DNA from: Dromiciops gliroides
Taxonomy: Eukaryota > Chordata > Mammalia > Microbiotheria > Microbiotheriidae
Assembly: GCF_019393635.1 (NCBI RefSeq)
Contig: NC_057863.1
Span: forward strand, 645,090,660 to 645,154,659
Length of the DNA: 64,000 bases
Direction: 5' to 3'
The translations under genes were made by a program, and so were the position numbers. Positions 11,601 to 22,263 of the stretch are shown piece by piece (the stretch's first letter is position 1; each line of letters begins with the position of its first letter). The notes beneath the pieces are model-generated. The model was given only the letters and a program-made list of their open reading frames with translations, was not told the DNA's origin and did no database searches.

Positions 11601-12178
11601 GAGACCCATCCTTTATTGTGAGCACCACACCACCTGCTAATTCCAAAGCATTTGCTCAGCGAGTGCAATACAAAATGATATAGTTCCCATTGGTCTTCCA
11701 CATGCAGTCCTGAGGGGATGTGGAAGTTAGCTCAACACGTGTACTTCCATTTTCTCTTCATCTTCCCCACTAAATGTTTTCGGTGATTGGGGAATGGTGT
11801 TCCGTTTCTCTGCGCTTGGCTAAACAGTAGGCAAGAAGGACCCTCTTCATCTTTGGGTACCCAGGCTTATCAAGTTGGTTAATTAGGAGGGCTGTAGTTA
11901 TTTCTGTCACCCACCCCACTGCTTCATTCATCCATTCATTTAAGAAACATTCTGAGAGACTACTGTACAGGACACAGTAGGGAAGATAAAGATGCATAAG
12001 ACAGTTCCTGTCCTGCCCCTCCAGCTTACAACTGAGAACAGAAGATAAAACAGCAGACACAAATAAATATGAGATAAGGCAAAATAAAATAAGTGCTATT
12101 TGAGAGGTAGGAAGATAATACTTGGAAGTTCCAAAGCAGGGTGAAACCATCCTTTTTGTCCTTAAAATGTTAAATATT

Positions 12179-12326
12179 GGGGGCGGCTAGGTGGCACAGT
12201 GGATAGAGCACCGGCCCTGGATTCAGGAGTACCTGAGTTCAAATCCGGCCTCAGACACTTGGCACTTACTAGCTGTGTAACCCTGGGCAAGTCACTTAAC
12301 CCCATTGCCCTGCGGAAAAAAAAAAA
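12179..12326 (+). mobile_element. CORE-SINE (WSINE1/MAR1 type)
   Basis: A complete copy with a (gcgg)A-rich tail. The target-site duplication is gttaaatatt. Confidence 0.93.
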
Positions 12327-12410
12327 GTTAAATATTTTTTATTGAAACCATCATTTTCCATTTGGCCTTGTGGTGCCCCCCCCCTTCAAAATGTTTTGTA
12401 TCTTCCTCCC

Positions 12411-12555
12411 CCTTTTTTTTTTTTTTTCGGGGCAATGGGGGTTAAGTCTTGCCCAGGGTCACACATCTAGTGTCAAGTGTCTAAGGCTGGATTTGAACTC
12501 AGGAACTCCTGATTCCAGGGCCAGTGCTCTATCCACTGCACCACCTAGCTGCCCC
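12411..12555 (-). mobile_element. CORE-SINE (WSINE1/MAR1 type)
   Basis: A minus-strand copy from poly-T to 'cacctagctgcccc', with a short internal deletion after 'gggggttaag'. Confidence 0.92.
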
Positions 12556-12576
12556 CTCTTTCTCCCCTTTCTGCAG

Positions 12577-12822
12577 AAAAAGCTGGGGGAGATTACCAAT
12601 TATCAATATTCTATGGCACAGTTGATTGATGCTTTGGCTCATAACAGTTGTTTTGCTGAACTTTTAAAAAAATGTTTAGAATCTTTGTTAAAGATGGTGG
12701 CTACTTGGGCAGAAGAATGGGAAGGGTTATATCTGGAAATGGAGATGCAAAGCCAAGATTTTAGTAAAAATCAGATTAAATGTTGTATTGATGTTTTTTA
12801 TACAGCCTTTACTTCCCAATGA
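12577..12822 (+). other. Unrecognised 81-codon open stretch after an acceptor-like site
   Basis: A pyrimidine tract ending in 'tttctgcag' (to 12576) is followed by 81 open codons and TGA. The peptide is helical and acidic, starts KKLGEITNYQYSMAQLIDAL and includes ELLKKCLESLLKMVATWAEE. Third positions are A/T-rich, unlike the GC-rich ZNF541 and NAPA exons. I recognise no family. It may be a terminal exon, part of an old insertion, or a chance frame. No partner exon was found. Confidence 0.25.
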
Positions 12823-13389
12823 CTTTTCTATCCCAACCCTCCCTATAACAAAGGTGAACAGATCCCAGTGACCGTGTTTGACAAAGCATGCTGCATTCTG
12901 TACCCACAGTCCACCACCTCTCTGCCAAAAGGAGGGAGGCAGCCTCCCCATTAGTCCTCTAAAGTTGCAGGATCACTCAAGAGTTCTGAGACAAGGGCTT
13001 TAGAGGTTTTATTTGGAGAATTGGGGGGGGGGTATCAGGACTTATCCTATAAAACCCTAGGAATCCTGATCTCCCCTTCCTCTTGCAGCCGGCTACTCAC
13101 AGAGCCTCAGAGCCCGAATGGATTCCTACTTTAATTGCCCCCCCCCCTGGGGTTAAATGACCATGCTGGGCTTGCATAAGCATCCAGGCCTTTTTGCAAC
13201 AGCCCAGTGGCCATTTGTTTGGAAATGGCTCCCTTGCACTCAATCCCTTCCCCTTCAGCCCCATAGCAGCCGCGCTGTGCCTCGCCCCCTCCCCAGCCAG
13301 ACCACCAGCCTCGGGCATGGGGGGGGCTGCATCTTCTCTGGCCTCATTCAGGGGGCAGCCCTACACTAGCACCTGGCTGGGCAGTCAGA

Positions 13390-13640
13390 GCCGCCAGGGA
13401 CCTGAGGGGTCGCCTGGCCCGACCCCTTCTCCCTTGACAGATGGGGAAACTGAGGCCCAGAGAAGGTAAGGGACTGGCAAGGTCACACGGGTAGTAAGCG
13501 GCAGAGGCGCGAGGGCGGGACCGCAGACCCAGAGCCATTAAAGGTCCTCGGAGCCATCGGGTCCAATGCCCTCATTTTACACAATGGGAAACTGAGGCGC
13601 GGATAGGCTACGGCCAAGCTGGCGGGAAGCGGCAGAGATG
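13390..13640 (-). mobile_element. Two MIR-type fragments at the edge of the CpG island
   Basis: 'agatggggaaactgaggccc' (about 13440) and 'aatgggaaactgaggcgcgg' (about 13583) are CORE-SINE/MIR signatures in reverse orientation. They have been enriched in CpG by their position beside the island. Confidence 0.6.
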
Positions 13641-13830
13641 GGATATCTTCCAGTGAAAGATTTCGAAATCTTTCCACCCCCCCCCCCCACCCTCCACGGC
13701 CCGGCCCCTCAGGGGGCTTCTCCTCCAGGCCGCGCCCCTCGCCCCCGATCCCACACAAAATGGCGCCCAACGGTTTCCCCGCCCGCCCGTTGCCCCGCCC
13801 CCACCCTCGCAGGTGGGCAGCATGGGTGCA

Positions 13831-14112
13831 TCACGTGACCACTGAGCTTTCCCTTTCCCCCGCCTTGGCAGGGCGTGATCTTCTCTCTTTCTCCCCCCCC
13901 CCTCCCCCCGCCTCTTCCTTCTCCGCGCCGCCTTACCACTGTAAGGCGCGGGGCGGGGGGGCGGGGGGCGCGGAGGGAGGGAACGGCGGGATGTCATCAC
14001 GTGACCAACCACGCAGTTCTCCCCGCCTGAGACACGAAGAGTCACGTGACTCATTACTCTCAGCCTCGCCCCTCCGGCACGCGAGAGGGAGGCATCGGCT
14101 CCCGTCACGTGA
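13831..14112. promoter_or_regulatory. Cluster of four TCACGTGA E-boxes
   Basis: TCACGTGA occurs at 13831-13838, 13997-14004, 14042-14049 and 14105-14112. The third is GTCACGTGAC, an exact match to the CLEAR consensus bound by TFEB/TFE3/MITF. The 8-mer is also a strong USF1/USF2 site. Binding is inferred. Confidence 0.75.
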
Positions 14113-14162
14113 TCACTCCACCCCCTGGCGAAGTTCAAACTCCTCCTTTTCCCCATCTAGGC

Positions 14163-14217
14163 CCCGCCCCCTCACGCAGGCGCCCCCTCACGCAGGCGTC
14201 CCCCCCCCCCCCCCCCC
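14163..14217. repeat. Short tandem 'cccctcacgcaggcg' repeat and poly-C run
   Basis: Two copies of the unit lie back to back and run into a stretch of about 19 C. Cytosine runs like this are prone to assembly length error. Confidence 0.7.
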
Positions 14218-14545
14218 GCCATTGCTTCGCGCGGGAATCCGGATAGGAACCGAATGTGAAGAGAGGGCGAGGCGTACGCGCGTGCACAGGCTAAGGGGCA
14301 GAGGCCGACGCCTGGGGGCGACGCATGCTGGCGCGCGCCGCGCAGCACGCACGCACTCACGCAGCGCGCGCCGAGCCCGGGCGGGCCGGGGAGGGAGGGA
14401 GGGAGCGAGGGGGGTGATGTGCGCGCGCAGCCTGGAGGGAGAGAGAGGCAGGCAGGCAGGCAGGCGAGCGCCAGGCACGAAGCGCGAGGCGGGCGCGCGA
14501 GCCCCCGGGGGCGGGTAAAACCCGGTTGCTGCTGCTGCTCCTGTC

Positions 14546-15870
14546 CCCACCCCCGCCCCCCTCCCCCCTTCCCTCTCCCCCGACTTCTCCCCCCCAGACC
14601 TCCTCAGACCCGCCCCCTCCCCCCCAACCTCCTCAGGACGGCCCCCCTCCCTCAGGCGGCCCTACCCCCCGTCCCTGCACCCCCAGGCCTTGCAATCGCC
14701 CCCCGCCCCCGCCCTGCCCCATCTGAGCACCCCCCCCACCAGCAAAAAACCCTCCCCGCCCGCCCCTCCCTCGCCGAGCATCCCTTCCCCCACCAGTCCC
14801 CAAACGAGCATCCCCTCCCCCACCCACGGAGCACCCCTCTGGCCCCTCGCCGAGCACCCCCTCCCCCCCTCGGAGCATCCCCTCCCCACAAATGCCCCCA
14901 TTCCGCACCCCCCTCCCTCCATTTAACACCCCCTCCGAGCAAGGGCCCCCTTCTCTTTGCCCGCCATTTAGCATAATCTTCCCGCTTTCCATGCGCTCTC
15001 TCTACCCCCCAGACCGTCCTTGTGGAGCATCCTTCCCCGGCATTTGCCCCGATCCAGACCCCCGCCTCTTGGCATCCCCTCCCAGCAGATGCCCCTCCTC
15101 ACCCGGGCTCCCCCAATTTAGTCTCCCCATCCAAAAAGTCTCCCTTTTTCTCACTTGAATCGCCCCCTTTGGCACACTCTCCCAGCAAAAGATTCTCACC
15201 CAGGCCTCTCCCACCCAGCTTTCCCCCACTTAGCATCTTCTTTCAGGAAAAGACAGAAGGCTCTCAGGACAGAAGGCCTTTCCCCTCCCTAGCCTCCTCC
15301 AGCAAAATCCCTTTCTTGCCCTGATCGACACACCTTGCAATAATCCTTTTTCTCCCAGGACCTCCCTCTTCCCTTAGCTCAGATCCCTCATTTTCAGCAA
15401 TTTACTTCCAGGAAATTCCTATCTTTTCTACCCTAAGTTATCCCCATTTAACCTCTTCTAGCAAATATCCCTTCTTCCCATCCAGGTCAACCCCCCTCCC
15501 CAAAACCCCAAAACTCCATCTCCTGTCCCAATAAAAATTCTCCCTCAATTAAAGCTACCTTTTAGCAAAACCTTCTGCCTCTGTCTCCCTTCCCAGTGAA
15601 AAAGCTCCAAACCCCCTGTTGAATATCCCACCAGCTGCCCCTTTTCCCCTAATCTTGACCATCCCCTCCCCTTCCTTCCACCACCCGCTTTCAGGACCAG
15701 AGGGAAAAGCTGTTGAGCAGGCAAAAGAAACTGGATTTGTGTCTGAAATTGGCACCCAGCACACTGGAGGAAAGCCCCTGATGGTCGACTTGTCTGCTTT
15801 CTGAGCCCCCTCCCAAGGGTGCCTAAAACTGACCCCCCCCCAGAGCCTTGGCTTGGCTCTCCTGGTGAGT
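14546..15870. repeat. C-rich, degenerate minisatellite-like tract
   Basis: For 1.3 kb the plus strand is strongly C-rich and G-poor. Variants of 'gagcatcccctcccc' and 'agcaaaatccc' recur every 20-35 bases, clearest at 14720-14900 and fading to the right. The minus strand is correspondingly G-rich with many ggg runs. The proline-rich frames in it are compositional and not supported as genes. Confidence 0.6.
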
Positions 15871-15874
15871 GTCC

Positions 15875-16050
15875 TTCCTTGTAGGATCATAGACTTGGAG
15901 CTAGAAAGGCCCTTAAAGGTAATTTTGTCCAAACCCCTCATTTACAGAGCAGGAAACTGAGGCCCAGCGAGGTTTATATGGTGATCTGAAGGTCACAGGG
16001 AGAGGAAGTAGGTGGCAGCGCCAGGGTTCCTGCACTCCAGATCCAACGCT
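15875..16050 (-). mobile_element. MIR-type fragment
   Basis: 'ggatcatagacttggagc', 'catttacagagcaggaaac' and 'gaggcccagcgaggtt' follow MIR/THER order in reverse. 16170-16300 beyond it resembles an L2 3' end. Confidence 0.55.
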
Positions 16051-16557
16051 TTGTCCTCACTTCCACTTAAAATTCTTTGAGAAGATGGCCTGGGGTGCCA
16101 TCTCCCACTGGGAGACATGTCCCCTTATTCAAACCGATCTGCATTTAGAGGCTGTAGCGCCCCCCCCCCAATAGAATGTGAGCTTGAAGGGCTGGGTTGT
16201 TGTTCTTATCCCAGTCTCTTCAGTGCCTAGCATGAGGTCTTCCACATCCACGTCCATCATAAATTCTCCCTTTAATTGCATTGCGTGATCTGCTGACAAA
16301 ACATCCACCCACCCCCCAACCCTCTCTTCACTTAATGGACCTGTTTTCCTCCTGGAGGATTTTCCTTTCAGTAAATTTGGATGGGGCATCCTCTGTGTGC
16401 CCTGACCACACAAAGGGAGGCTCAGGGAGCCCCTGGACTAGTTGAGTGCAAAAAATGGAGAGATCAATAATAGACTGAAGGGTAAAGGTTCCAACAGATG
16501 AGGGGTGTGGGCCCTTAGGAAGGAAAAATGTTTCAGATACTGTAAAAGCAGAGGGGG

Positions 16558-16735
16558 AGGGGCAGCTAGGTGACACAGTGGGTAAAGCACCGGCCCTGGA
16601 TTCAGGAGGACCTGAGTTCAGATCCGATCTCAGACGATCTCAGACACTTGACACTTAATAGCTGTGTGACCCTGGGCAAGTCACTTAACTCTCATTGCCC
16701 CACCAAAAAAAAAAAAAAAAAAGAGAAAAAGAAAA
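16558..16735 (+). mobile_element. CORE-SINE (WSINE1/MAR1 type) with internal duplication
   Basis: A complete copy in which 'gatctcagac' is repeated in tandem (about 16626-16646). The target-site duplication is aaaagcagagggg. Confidence 0.93.
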
Positions 16736-16804
16736 AAGCAGAGGGGAAGCTTCAAGGTTTGCAAAGTACTTTGTTCTCCATCAGCCCTCACCACCAACCC
16801 CCAG

Positions 16805-16955
16805 AAAGTGGGTGCTGTTACTAATGCTGATTTACAGATGAGGAAACTGAGGCTAAATGCCATATCCAAGGTCATCAGCTAGAAGGAGTGAAGCAGAATT
16901 TGAACGCAGGTCTTCTTGACTTCAGGTTCAGTGTACTATCCACTCTGTTACCTCC
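16805..16955 (-). mobile_element. MIR-type fragment
   Basis: 'cagatgaggaaactgaggct' through 'tactatccactctgttacc' is a reverse MIR/THER copy. Confidence 0.6.
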
Positions 16956-18479
16956 TCTCTCTGATTTAGTTTTGGGGCCGCTTAAGACCCCAAAGGGGGT
17001 CCAACCTTGGAATTTTAAAGTTGACAAAACTGACCAAAAGAGACAGCTATTAAGTGCCTGGATCTTGTGGTTCTCCCGACACTGTGATTTATCAAACTTA
17101 AGTTTTTCTTGGACAGATGGGTTAGTGTTTAATTTCTGGGGAGGCTGAGAAGTGTTTACTGTTCCATTCTATACCTTGGATATGATATGGTTATGGGTAT
17201 GGAATGATGTGGCTTTCATTCCCATGCCCGTTTATTTTTCCCAATTGGCTCCAGCATTTTGTCCTGTTCCCTTAAAAAAAAAAATGCAATCACCAAAACT
17301 AAACCTTTTTCTGTGATCCACACACATTTTGGTGGAGCGTGCCCTCTAGAATTTTCCCATTTCTTAGCCTCGTAGTTGAAATTCTTCCAATGTCATAACT
17401 GGAGGGCGGATGTTTCCTGGGTACTTTGTTAGAATCTGGGTTCCATCCCTGCCATGTCTTTCTATCTTCTGTCATTTTTGTCCATGTTTTCCTCAAAAAT
17501 ACCCGCTAAAGGACATGCCACAGTGGAGACTTCTCAGCAAGTCCACCTGTTGATTCTCATCCTGCTCTTTCAGTCATGCCTGTCTCTTTTAGGCCTAAAA
17601 AGGCCATTCCTTTTGTGATGTGCATAGCTTAAAATGCAGCTAGAAAGTATGGATCTATAAATGTGTATACGTGTATACATATATATTTACATGTAAATAT
17701 ATCTTTATGTAGTTACATATCAATGTGTATATGTAAATTTATACATATATATATATATATGTATGTATAAAAAGTATGCTTTAGGTATAAATAGGGAATG
17801 AGGGAGCTGGGAAGAGTTGGAGGGGACCATGAGCAGACGCGGGATTCAAACCAGGGCTTCCGCTCCAAATCCATTGCTCCTTTCACTATACCCAAGCAGC
17901 CCCGTATGATCTTTCCCACCTCTCCTGTTTGCCACCACTTGTACCTGGCCCCTTCTCTTTCTTTATCACCGTACCACAACTGCTGATGGAATAGTCTGTC
18001 CACAGAGACAGGGAAGAGGACCCTGACAAGTCCCACTTATAAAAACTTCAAGAACACTTTTTAAAAAGGCAGGATGTTTGAGGCCTTAGTAAAATTTAAA
18101 TTTTGAAAAGTCCCATCAGCTCAAATATGTGAGAACCCTCTCCCAGCAAGGCAGTGTTGAGCCCATAGGAGGGGGCAGTTTTTGTGTAACCTTCCAGGAC
18201 TGTTGTGAGGAAGATGCTCTGCATGAGTCGTTAGGTGAAGGTCATTCCACAGTTTTTTATTAAGTGCCTGCTGTGTGTGGAACTGGGGAAGATGGGACCA
18301 GGAGCAAAGATGTGGTCCTTTGCCTTCAGGGAATGGATATCTAGGAAGGGGACAGACAGAAGCATCTGGAAAGCCAGCGTAAGGGCACCAGAGGGGAAGA
18401 TCAAAGGACTCTGCTCCTGGTCCACACAGGGAAGGCTTCATGGAAGAAGGGGACGTTTTTTATTAAAAGTTGGGTAGCA
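16956..18479. other. Intergenic; TA microsatellite only
   Basis: Bases about 17665-17780 are a (ta)n/(tgta)n low-complexity run. 18250-18475 resembles the old long dispersed repeat also seen at 49.7-51.3 kb. No exon is recognisable. Confidence 0.4.
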
Positions 18480-18641
18480 GGACAGCTAGGTAGCAGGGTG
18501 GATAAAGCACCGGCCCTGGATTCAGGAGGACCTGAGTTCAAATTCGGCCTCAGACACTTGACATTTACTAGCTGTGTGACCCTGGGCAAGTCACTTAACC
18601 CCCATTGCCCTGCAAAAAAACCGAAAACAAAACCAAAAAAA
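18480..18641 (+). mobile_element. CORE-SINE, unit 1 of cluster
   Basis: The head reads 'ctaggtagcagggtggataa', a variant shared with the next unit. The tail is A-rich with cc interruptions. Confidence 0.9.
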
Positions 18642-18653
18642 CCCCTTCCATTT

Positions 18654-18805
18654 GAGGCAGCTAGGTAGCAGGGTGGATAAAGCACCAGCCCTGGAGTCAG
18701 GAGTACCTGAGTTCAAATCCAGCCTTAGACACTTAACATTTACTAGCTGTGTGACCCTGGGGAAGTCACTTAATCCCAATTGCCTCACTAAAAAAAAAAA
18801 AAAAA
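18654..18805 (+). mobile_element. CORE-SINE, unit 2 of cluster
   Basis: It has the same 'ctaggtagcagggtggataa' head variant as unit 1, with an intact CORE and poly-A. Confidence 0.9.
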
Positions 18806-18810
18806 TCTAA

Positions 18811-18960
18811 GGGGCAGTTAGGTGGTTCAGTGGATAAAGCACCGGCCCTGGATTCAGGAGTACCTGAGTTCAAATCCAGCCTCAGACACTTGACACTTAC
18901 TAGCTATGTGACCCTGGGCAAGTCACTTGACCCCCATTGCCCAACCAACCAACCAACCAA
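18811..18960 (+). mobile_element. CORE-SINE, unit 3 of cluster
   Basis: The head is 'ggggcagttaggtggttcag'. The tail is an (aacc)n run. Confidence 0.9.
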
Positions 18961-19036
18961 ATCCAGCCTTAGACACTTGAGATTTACTAGCTGTGTGACC
19001 CTGGGCAAGTCACTTAACCCTCATTGCCCCCCCCCA
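18961..19036 (+). mobile_element. CORE-SINE, 3' half only (unit 4)
   Basis: It begins inside the element at 'atccagccttagacacttga' and ends in a C run. It is probably a partial tandem duplication or a truncated insertion into the tail of unit 3. Confidence 0.85.
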
Positions 19037-19589
19037 TGGACTCAAAAGTTGGGTAGGACTTTGTCAGGCAGAGGGGCTGGGGAGAACATTCCAAGCATGT
19101 TGGAGGCAGGGGAGGAGATGGCCCAGCATGGGGGGTCCCGAGCCCACTGACTCAATCAGGCAGGAGGCTCGGGTGAAAGGGAGGGTTCAGACACGCAGGG
19201 ACAGATGCCAGCCGGTAGTGAGGGATGAACGCCACAGGGTGGTGCCAGAGGAGACAACATTACAGAATTCTCAGCGAATGGCAGGCTTAGTGTTGGGGTG
19301 TCTGCCAGTCACAAAACCTCTCTGGGCCCTTCTGTGTTGGAAATAAGGCCAGTGGAGCACCCCCAGGGCTAGGCTACATTTGGACGATGAATGTGCTGCA
19401 CTCTACCCGGAGGGGAAAGAGTTTGAGGCTTGGAGTCGAGATCTGGGTTCCGTTCCACTCTTGTTACTCCTTATCTGTCTTCTGGAACAGGCTTTGGAAT
19501 TTTTTATCTAGTCCAGTCCCCTCATTTTTACTGATGGGGAATTTGAAATCAGAGGGAGGCTGTGGTTTGCCCAAAGTTGCACAGGAGAC

Positions 19590-19815
19590 TGCTAGGTGAG
19601 GAAGTTCCTAGAGCAGAGGCAGTCTTGGCTTTGGAGTCAAATCCAGCCTCATATACTTCCTAGCTGGGTGACCCTGGGCAAGGCACTTATAATCCCAGCC
19701 TTGGTTTCCTTACCTGTAAAATGGGGCTTCTTTTAGGGTTGTTGTGAGGATCAGATGGAATCATCTTTGTAGGGCACTTTGCAAACATTAAAGCCCCAAA
19801 TAAACGCCGGTGGCG
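19590..19815 (+). mobile_element. MIR/THER-type SINE
   Basis: 'tggagtcaaatccagcctc', 'ctgggtgaccctgggcaagg', 'cctgtaaaatgggg' and 'ggttgttgtgaggatcag' occur in the order of full MIR/THER elements. Confidence 0.75.
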
Positions 19816-20196
19816 ATGATGTAGCAACAAGTATTATGGATCCTGGACCCTCAGACTCAGTGGCTTTTCCATTACACTCCACTGCCTTCTTTCATAATTG
19901 TGAAGCCACTAGAATGGAACTTTTGGGTACCGAGCTCAGGCCCTAAAGAAGCGATAGGAGAAAAAACTTCACTCCTTTGCAGGGATGGAAAGCCCCCCCC
20001 CACTTGTGTAGCACACTCTTTTCAGATTTTTTTTTAATGTATCTATTGGTTATGTTGATTTTTTTTCTCCAACTTTTTCTTAAAAATAGAAAGCAACTTT
20101 TTTTTAATGGGGTGGCTCTCTAGGAAGAGGAGAATTTAGGTGATCTAAAAACAAAGGCTTTCAGTACAGATTTATATTTTTTAAAAAGAGGAATCC

Positions 20197-20350
20197 GGGC
20201 AGCTAGGTGGCACAGTGGATAGAGCAGCAGCCCTGGATTCAGGAGGACCTGAGTTCAAATCCAGCCTCAGACACTTGACACTTACTAGCTGTGTGACCCT
20301 GGACAAGTCACTTAACCCCAATTGCCTCACCAAAAAAACAAAAACAAAAA
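20197..20350 (+). mobile_element. CORE-SINE (WSINE1/MAR1 type)
   Basis: A complete copy with an interrupted poly-A. The target-site duplication is aaaagaggaatcc. Confidence 0.94.
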
Positions 20351-20399
20351 GAGGAATCCATGCTCAGGACTTTTCCTTGGATGTTTTTCACTTCAGTGT

Positions 20400-21200
20400 G
20401 CAGTCAGCATTGTTAAGCACCAGGTATGAGCAAGTGCTGGGTGTTAGGGACAAAAACCAAGCCTTCAAAGAGCTTTACGTCTCCCTAGAGACATGTAAAT
20501 AGGTAAGTAATCCAGTTGAGATAGGTGGATTCCGGAGAGTGTACTCCCAGCCCCTTTGGGCTTTGACACCCGAGCTAAGCCGTTAAAGCACCCTAGGATG
20601 CTAAGAAATGGAGATCTGGAGAGAGTATATACAAGGTACGGAGGGAGATAGATGTTGAAGACTGAGTTCCAGAGCAACAAGTAAGCCGCTTTGGCTAGAA
20701 TTAAGGAGTAGAGGTGTGAAGAGGGGCAATTTGTGAAATAAGTTTGGAAAGATGGGCTTGAGTCAGCGTGTGAAAGGCTATAAACTGAGAGACTTGCATT
20801 TTTCTCCTATAGGTGATAGGGAACCACAGAAAATGCTTGAACAGGGCAGTGATGTGGTGAGACCTTTGTTTTAGAAACGTAATTTTGGCATCTCTTTGGA
20901 TTGTAGATTAGAAATGGAGGCAGGGAGACCAGTGAGAAGGCTACTGTAGTAGTTCAGGTGAGAGGCTGTGAGGACCTGAATTAGGCCTTAAGTCAGGAGA
21001 GAAAGGGATAAATACAAGAGGTGTCAAGGAAGTAGAAAGCATCAAACCTTAGCTACTGTGATGGGGTGAGAGAGGGAAAATGATTCCGAGGTTACTGTCT
21101 GGGCCACTGGAACGAAGGTGATCTCCGAAGAGAGAGCGAAGTTTGTGGGGGGAGGGCTGAGTTTTCAGGGTTTGGGGGAGAATATCAGGCAGACAGCCAA
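20400..21200 (+). repeat. Old long dispersed repeat, family not named
   Basis: Phrases such as 'caagtgctgggtgttaggga', 'gggcagtgatgtggtgagac', 'aggcagggagaccagtgag' and 'gtagtagttcaggtgagagg' recur in the same order at 34.4-34.9, 43.96-44.76 and 49.72-51.33 kb of this window. The family is an ancient mammalian repeat by my recollection, but I cannot name it with confidence. Confidence 0.55.
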
Positions 21201-21374
21201 GGGAAGGTGTATGGCAGGCAGGCAGGAGCTGGGCATATAGGACTTGGGTGTGCTCGGGAGAGAAATGAGGTGTGTAGACATGGGAGTTGTCTTCTTCCAG
21301 GTGGTCATTAAAACAGTGGCAGCTGAGGAGGGCCCCAGTGAGGGGGCCCAGGATAGCCATGATCCCAAAGCTGG

Positions 21375-21640
21375 TGTTTTTGGTGTTCAGTTGTTTTTCT
21401 GGCATATCTGATTCTTCATGACCCATTTTGGTGTTTCCTTGCCAAAGACACCGGAGTGGTTTGTCATTTCCGTCTCCAGCTCATTTTACAAATAAGGAAA
21501 CTGAGGCAAATAGGGTTAAGCGATTACCCCCTATGGTCACACAGCTAGTGTCTGAGGCCAGATTTAAACTCAGGTGGATGAATCTTCCTGACTCCAGGCC
21601 CAGTGTTCTGTGCACTATGGTGCCACCTAGTGGCCCACAC
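21375..21640 (-). mobile_element. THER/MIR3-type SINE of marsupials
   Basis: Reverse orientation: 'ttcatgacccattttggtg', 'caaagacaccggagtggttt', 'aaggaaactgaggcaaatag' and 'gacttcctgactccaggccc'-like wording. A second member of the same type is at 50905-51112. Confidence 0.7.
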
Positions 21641-21980
21641 TAATGGCAGGGTACCTTTACCTGAGTTCCCATTTCAGCCTACAGTTCTCTCTTCCACATT
21701 TCAACTTTATCCACCCTGGTTTTGATATATCATGGGTCAGCATAAGAAATTAAATGGAAAATTTGGGGGAGTTTTGTAGAAGCCACAGACAACATGCAAA
21801 GGCTAGCAGACAATACAGAGCCTATGACCAAATACTTAATCCAGTTTTTACAATAAAGTACTGTAAACACCTCGAAAAAGTTCAGACTTCTCTGGTGTGA
21901 AGGGAGGCTATAAACTTTATACCCATCTCAGGGGCTCCGTGCCCTTAACCCCTGCAATGTAGAAGGGATGACTATTTCTT

Positions 21981-22068
21981 TGTTTGTTTTTTTGCAAGGC
22001 AGTGGGGGTTAAGTGACTTGCCTAGGGTCATACAGCTAGTAAGTGTCTGAGGCCGGATTTGAACTCAG
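21981..22068 (-). mobile_element. CORE-SINE fragment
   Basis: A poly-T end and the CORE half only, cut at 'gatttgaactcaggtc'. 'ctatttctttgtt' and 'ctatttctttttaa' flank it, so it looks like a truncated insertion. Confidence 0.88.
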
Positions 22069-22097
22069 GTCTATTTCTTTTTAAAAAATAAACATTA

Positions 22098-22246
22098 GGG
22101 GGCAGCTAGATGGCACAGTGGATAGAGTACCGGCCCTGGATTCAGGAGTACCTGAGTTCAAATCTGGCCTCAGACACTTAACACTTACTAGCTGTGTGAC
22201 CCTGGGCAAGTCACTTAACCCCAACTGCCTCACCAAAATAAATAAA
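22098..22246 (+). mobile_element. CORE-SINE, first of a pair
   Basis: A complete copy. The words before it (aataaacatta) recur directly before the next SINE. Confidence 0.93.
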
Positions 22247-22263
22247 AAAATAAATAAACATTA

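Larger units (their letters stand above)
13640..14545. promoter_or_regulatory. CpG island promoter, candidate BICRA 5' end
   Basis: The interval is very GC- and CpG-rich. It has four TCACGTGA palindromes (13831, 13997, 14042, 14105), a YY1-like AAAATGGCG (13757-13765) and GC-box-like gggcggg words. These are features of a broad housekeeping promoter. In human the next gene beyond ZNF541 is BICRA, arranged head-to-head with it. BICRA would therefore be read leftwards (minus) from here, with non-coding first exons. That assignment is synteny inference; no BICRA coding exon is visible in 1-13 kb, and strand and start site cannot be fixed from sequence. Confidence 0.6.

Noticed and set aside
13760-14518. 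A 252-codon open frame and overlapping minus-strand frames in the first CpG island
   Set aside because: The Arg/Pro/Gly-rich translation follows base composition, and no conserved motif is seen.
14419-15324. Proline-rich open frames on plus and glycine-rich ones on minus
   Set aside because: They are the translation of the C-rich degenerate repeat in several frames at once.
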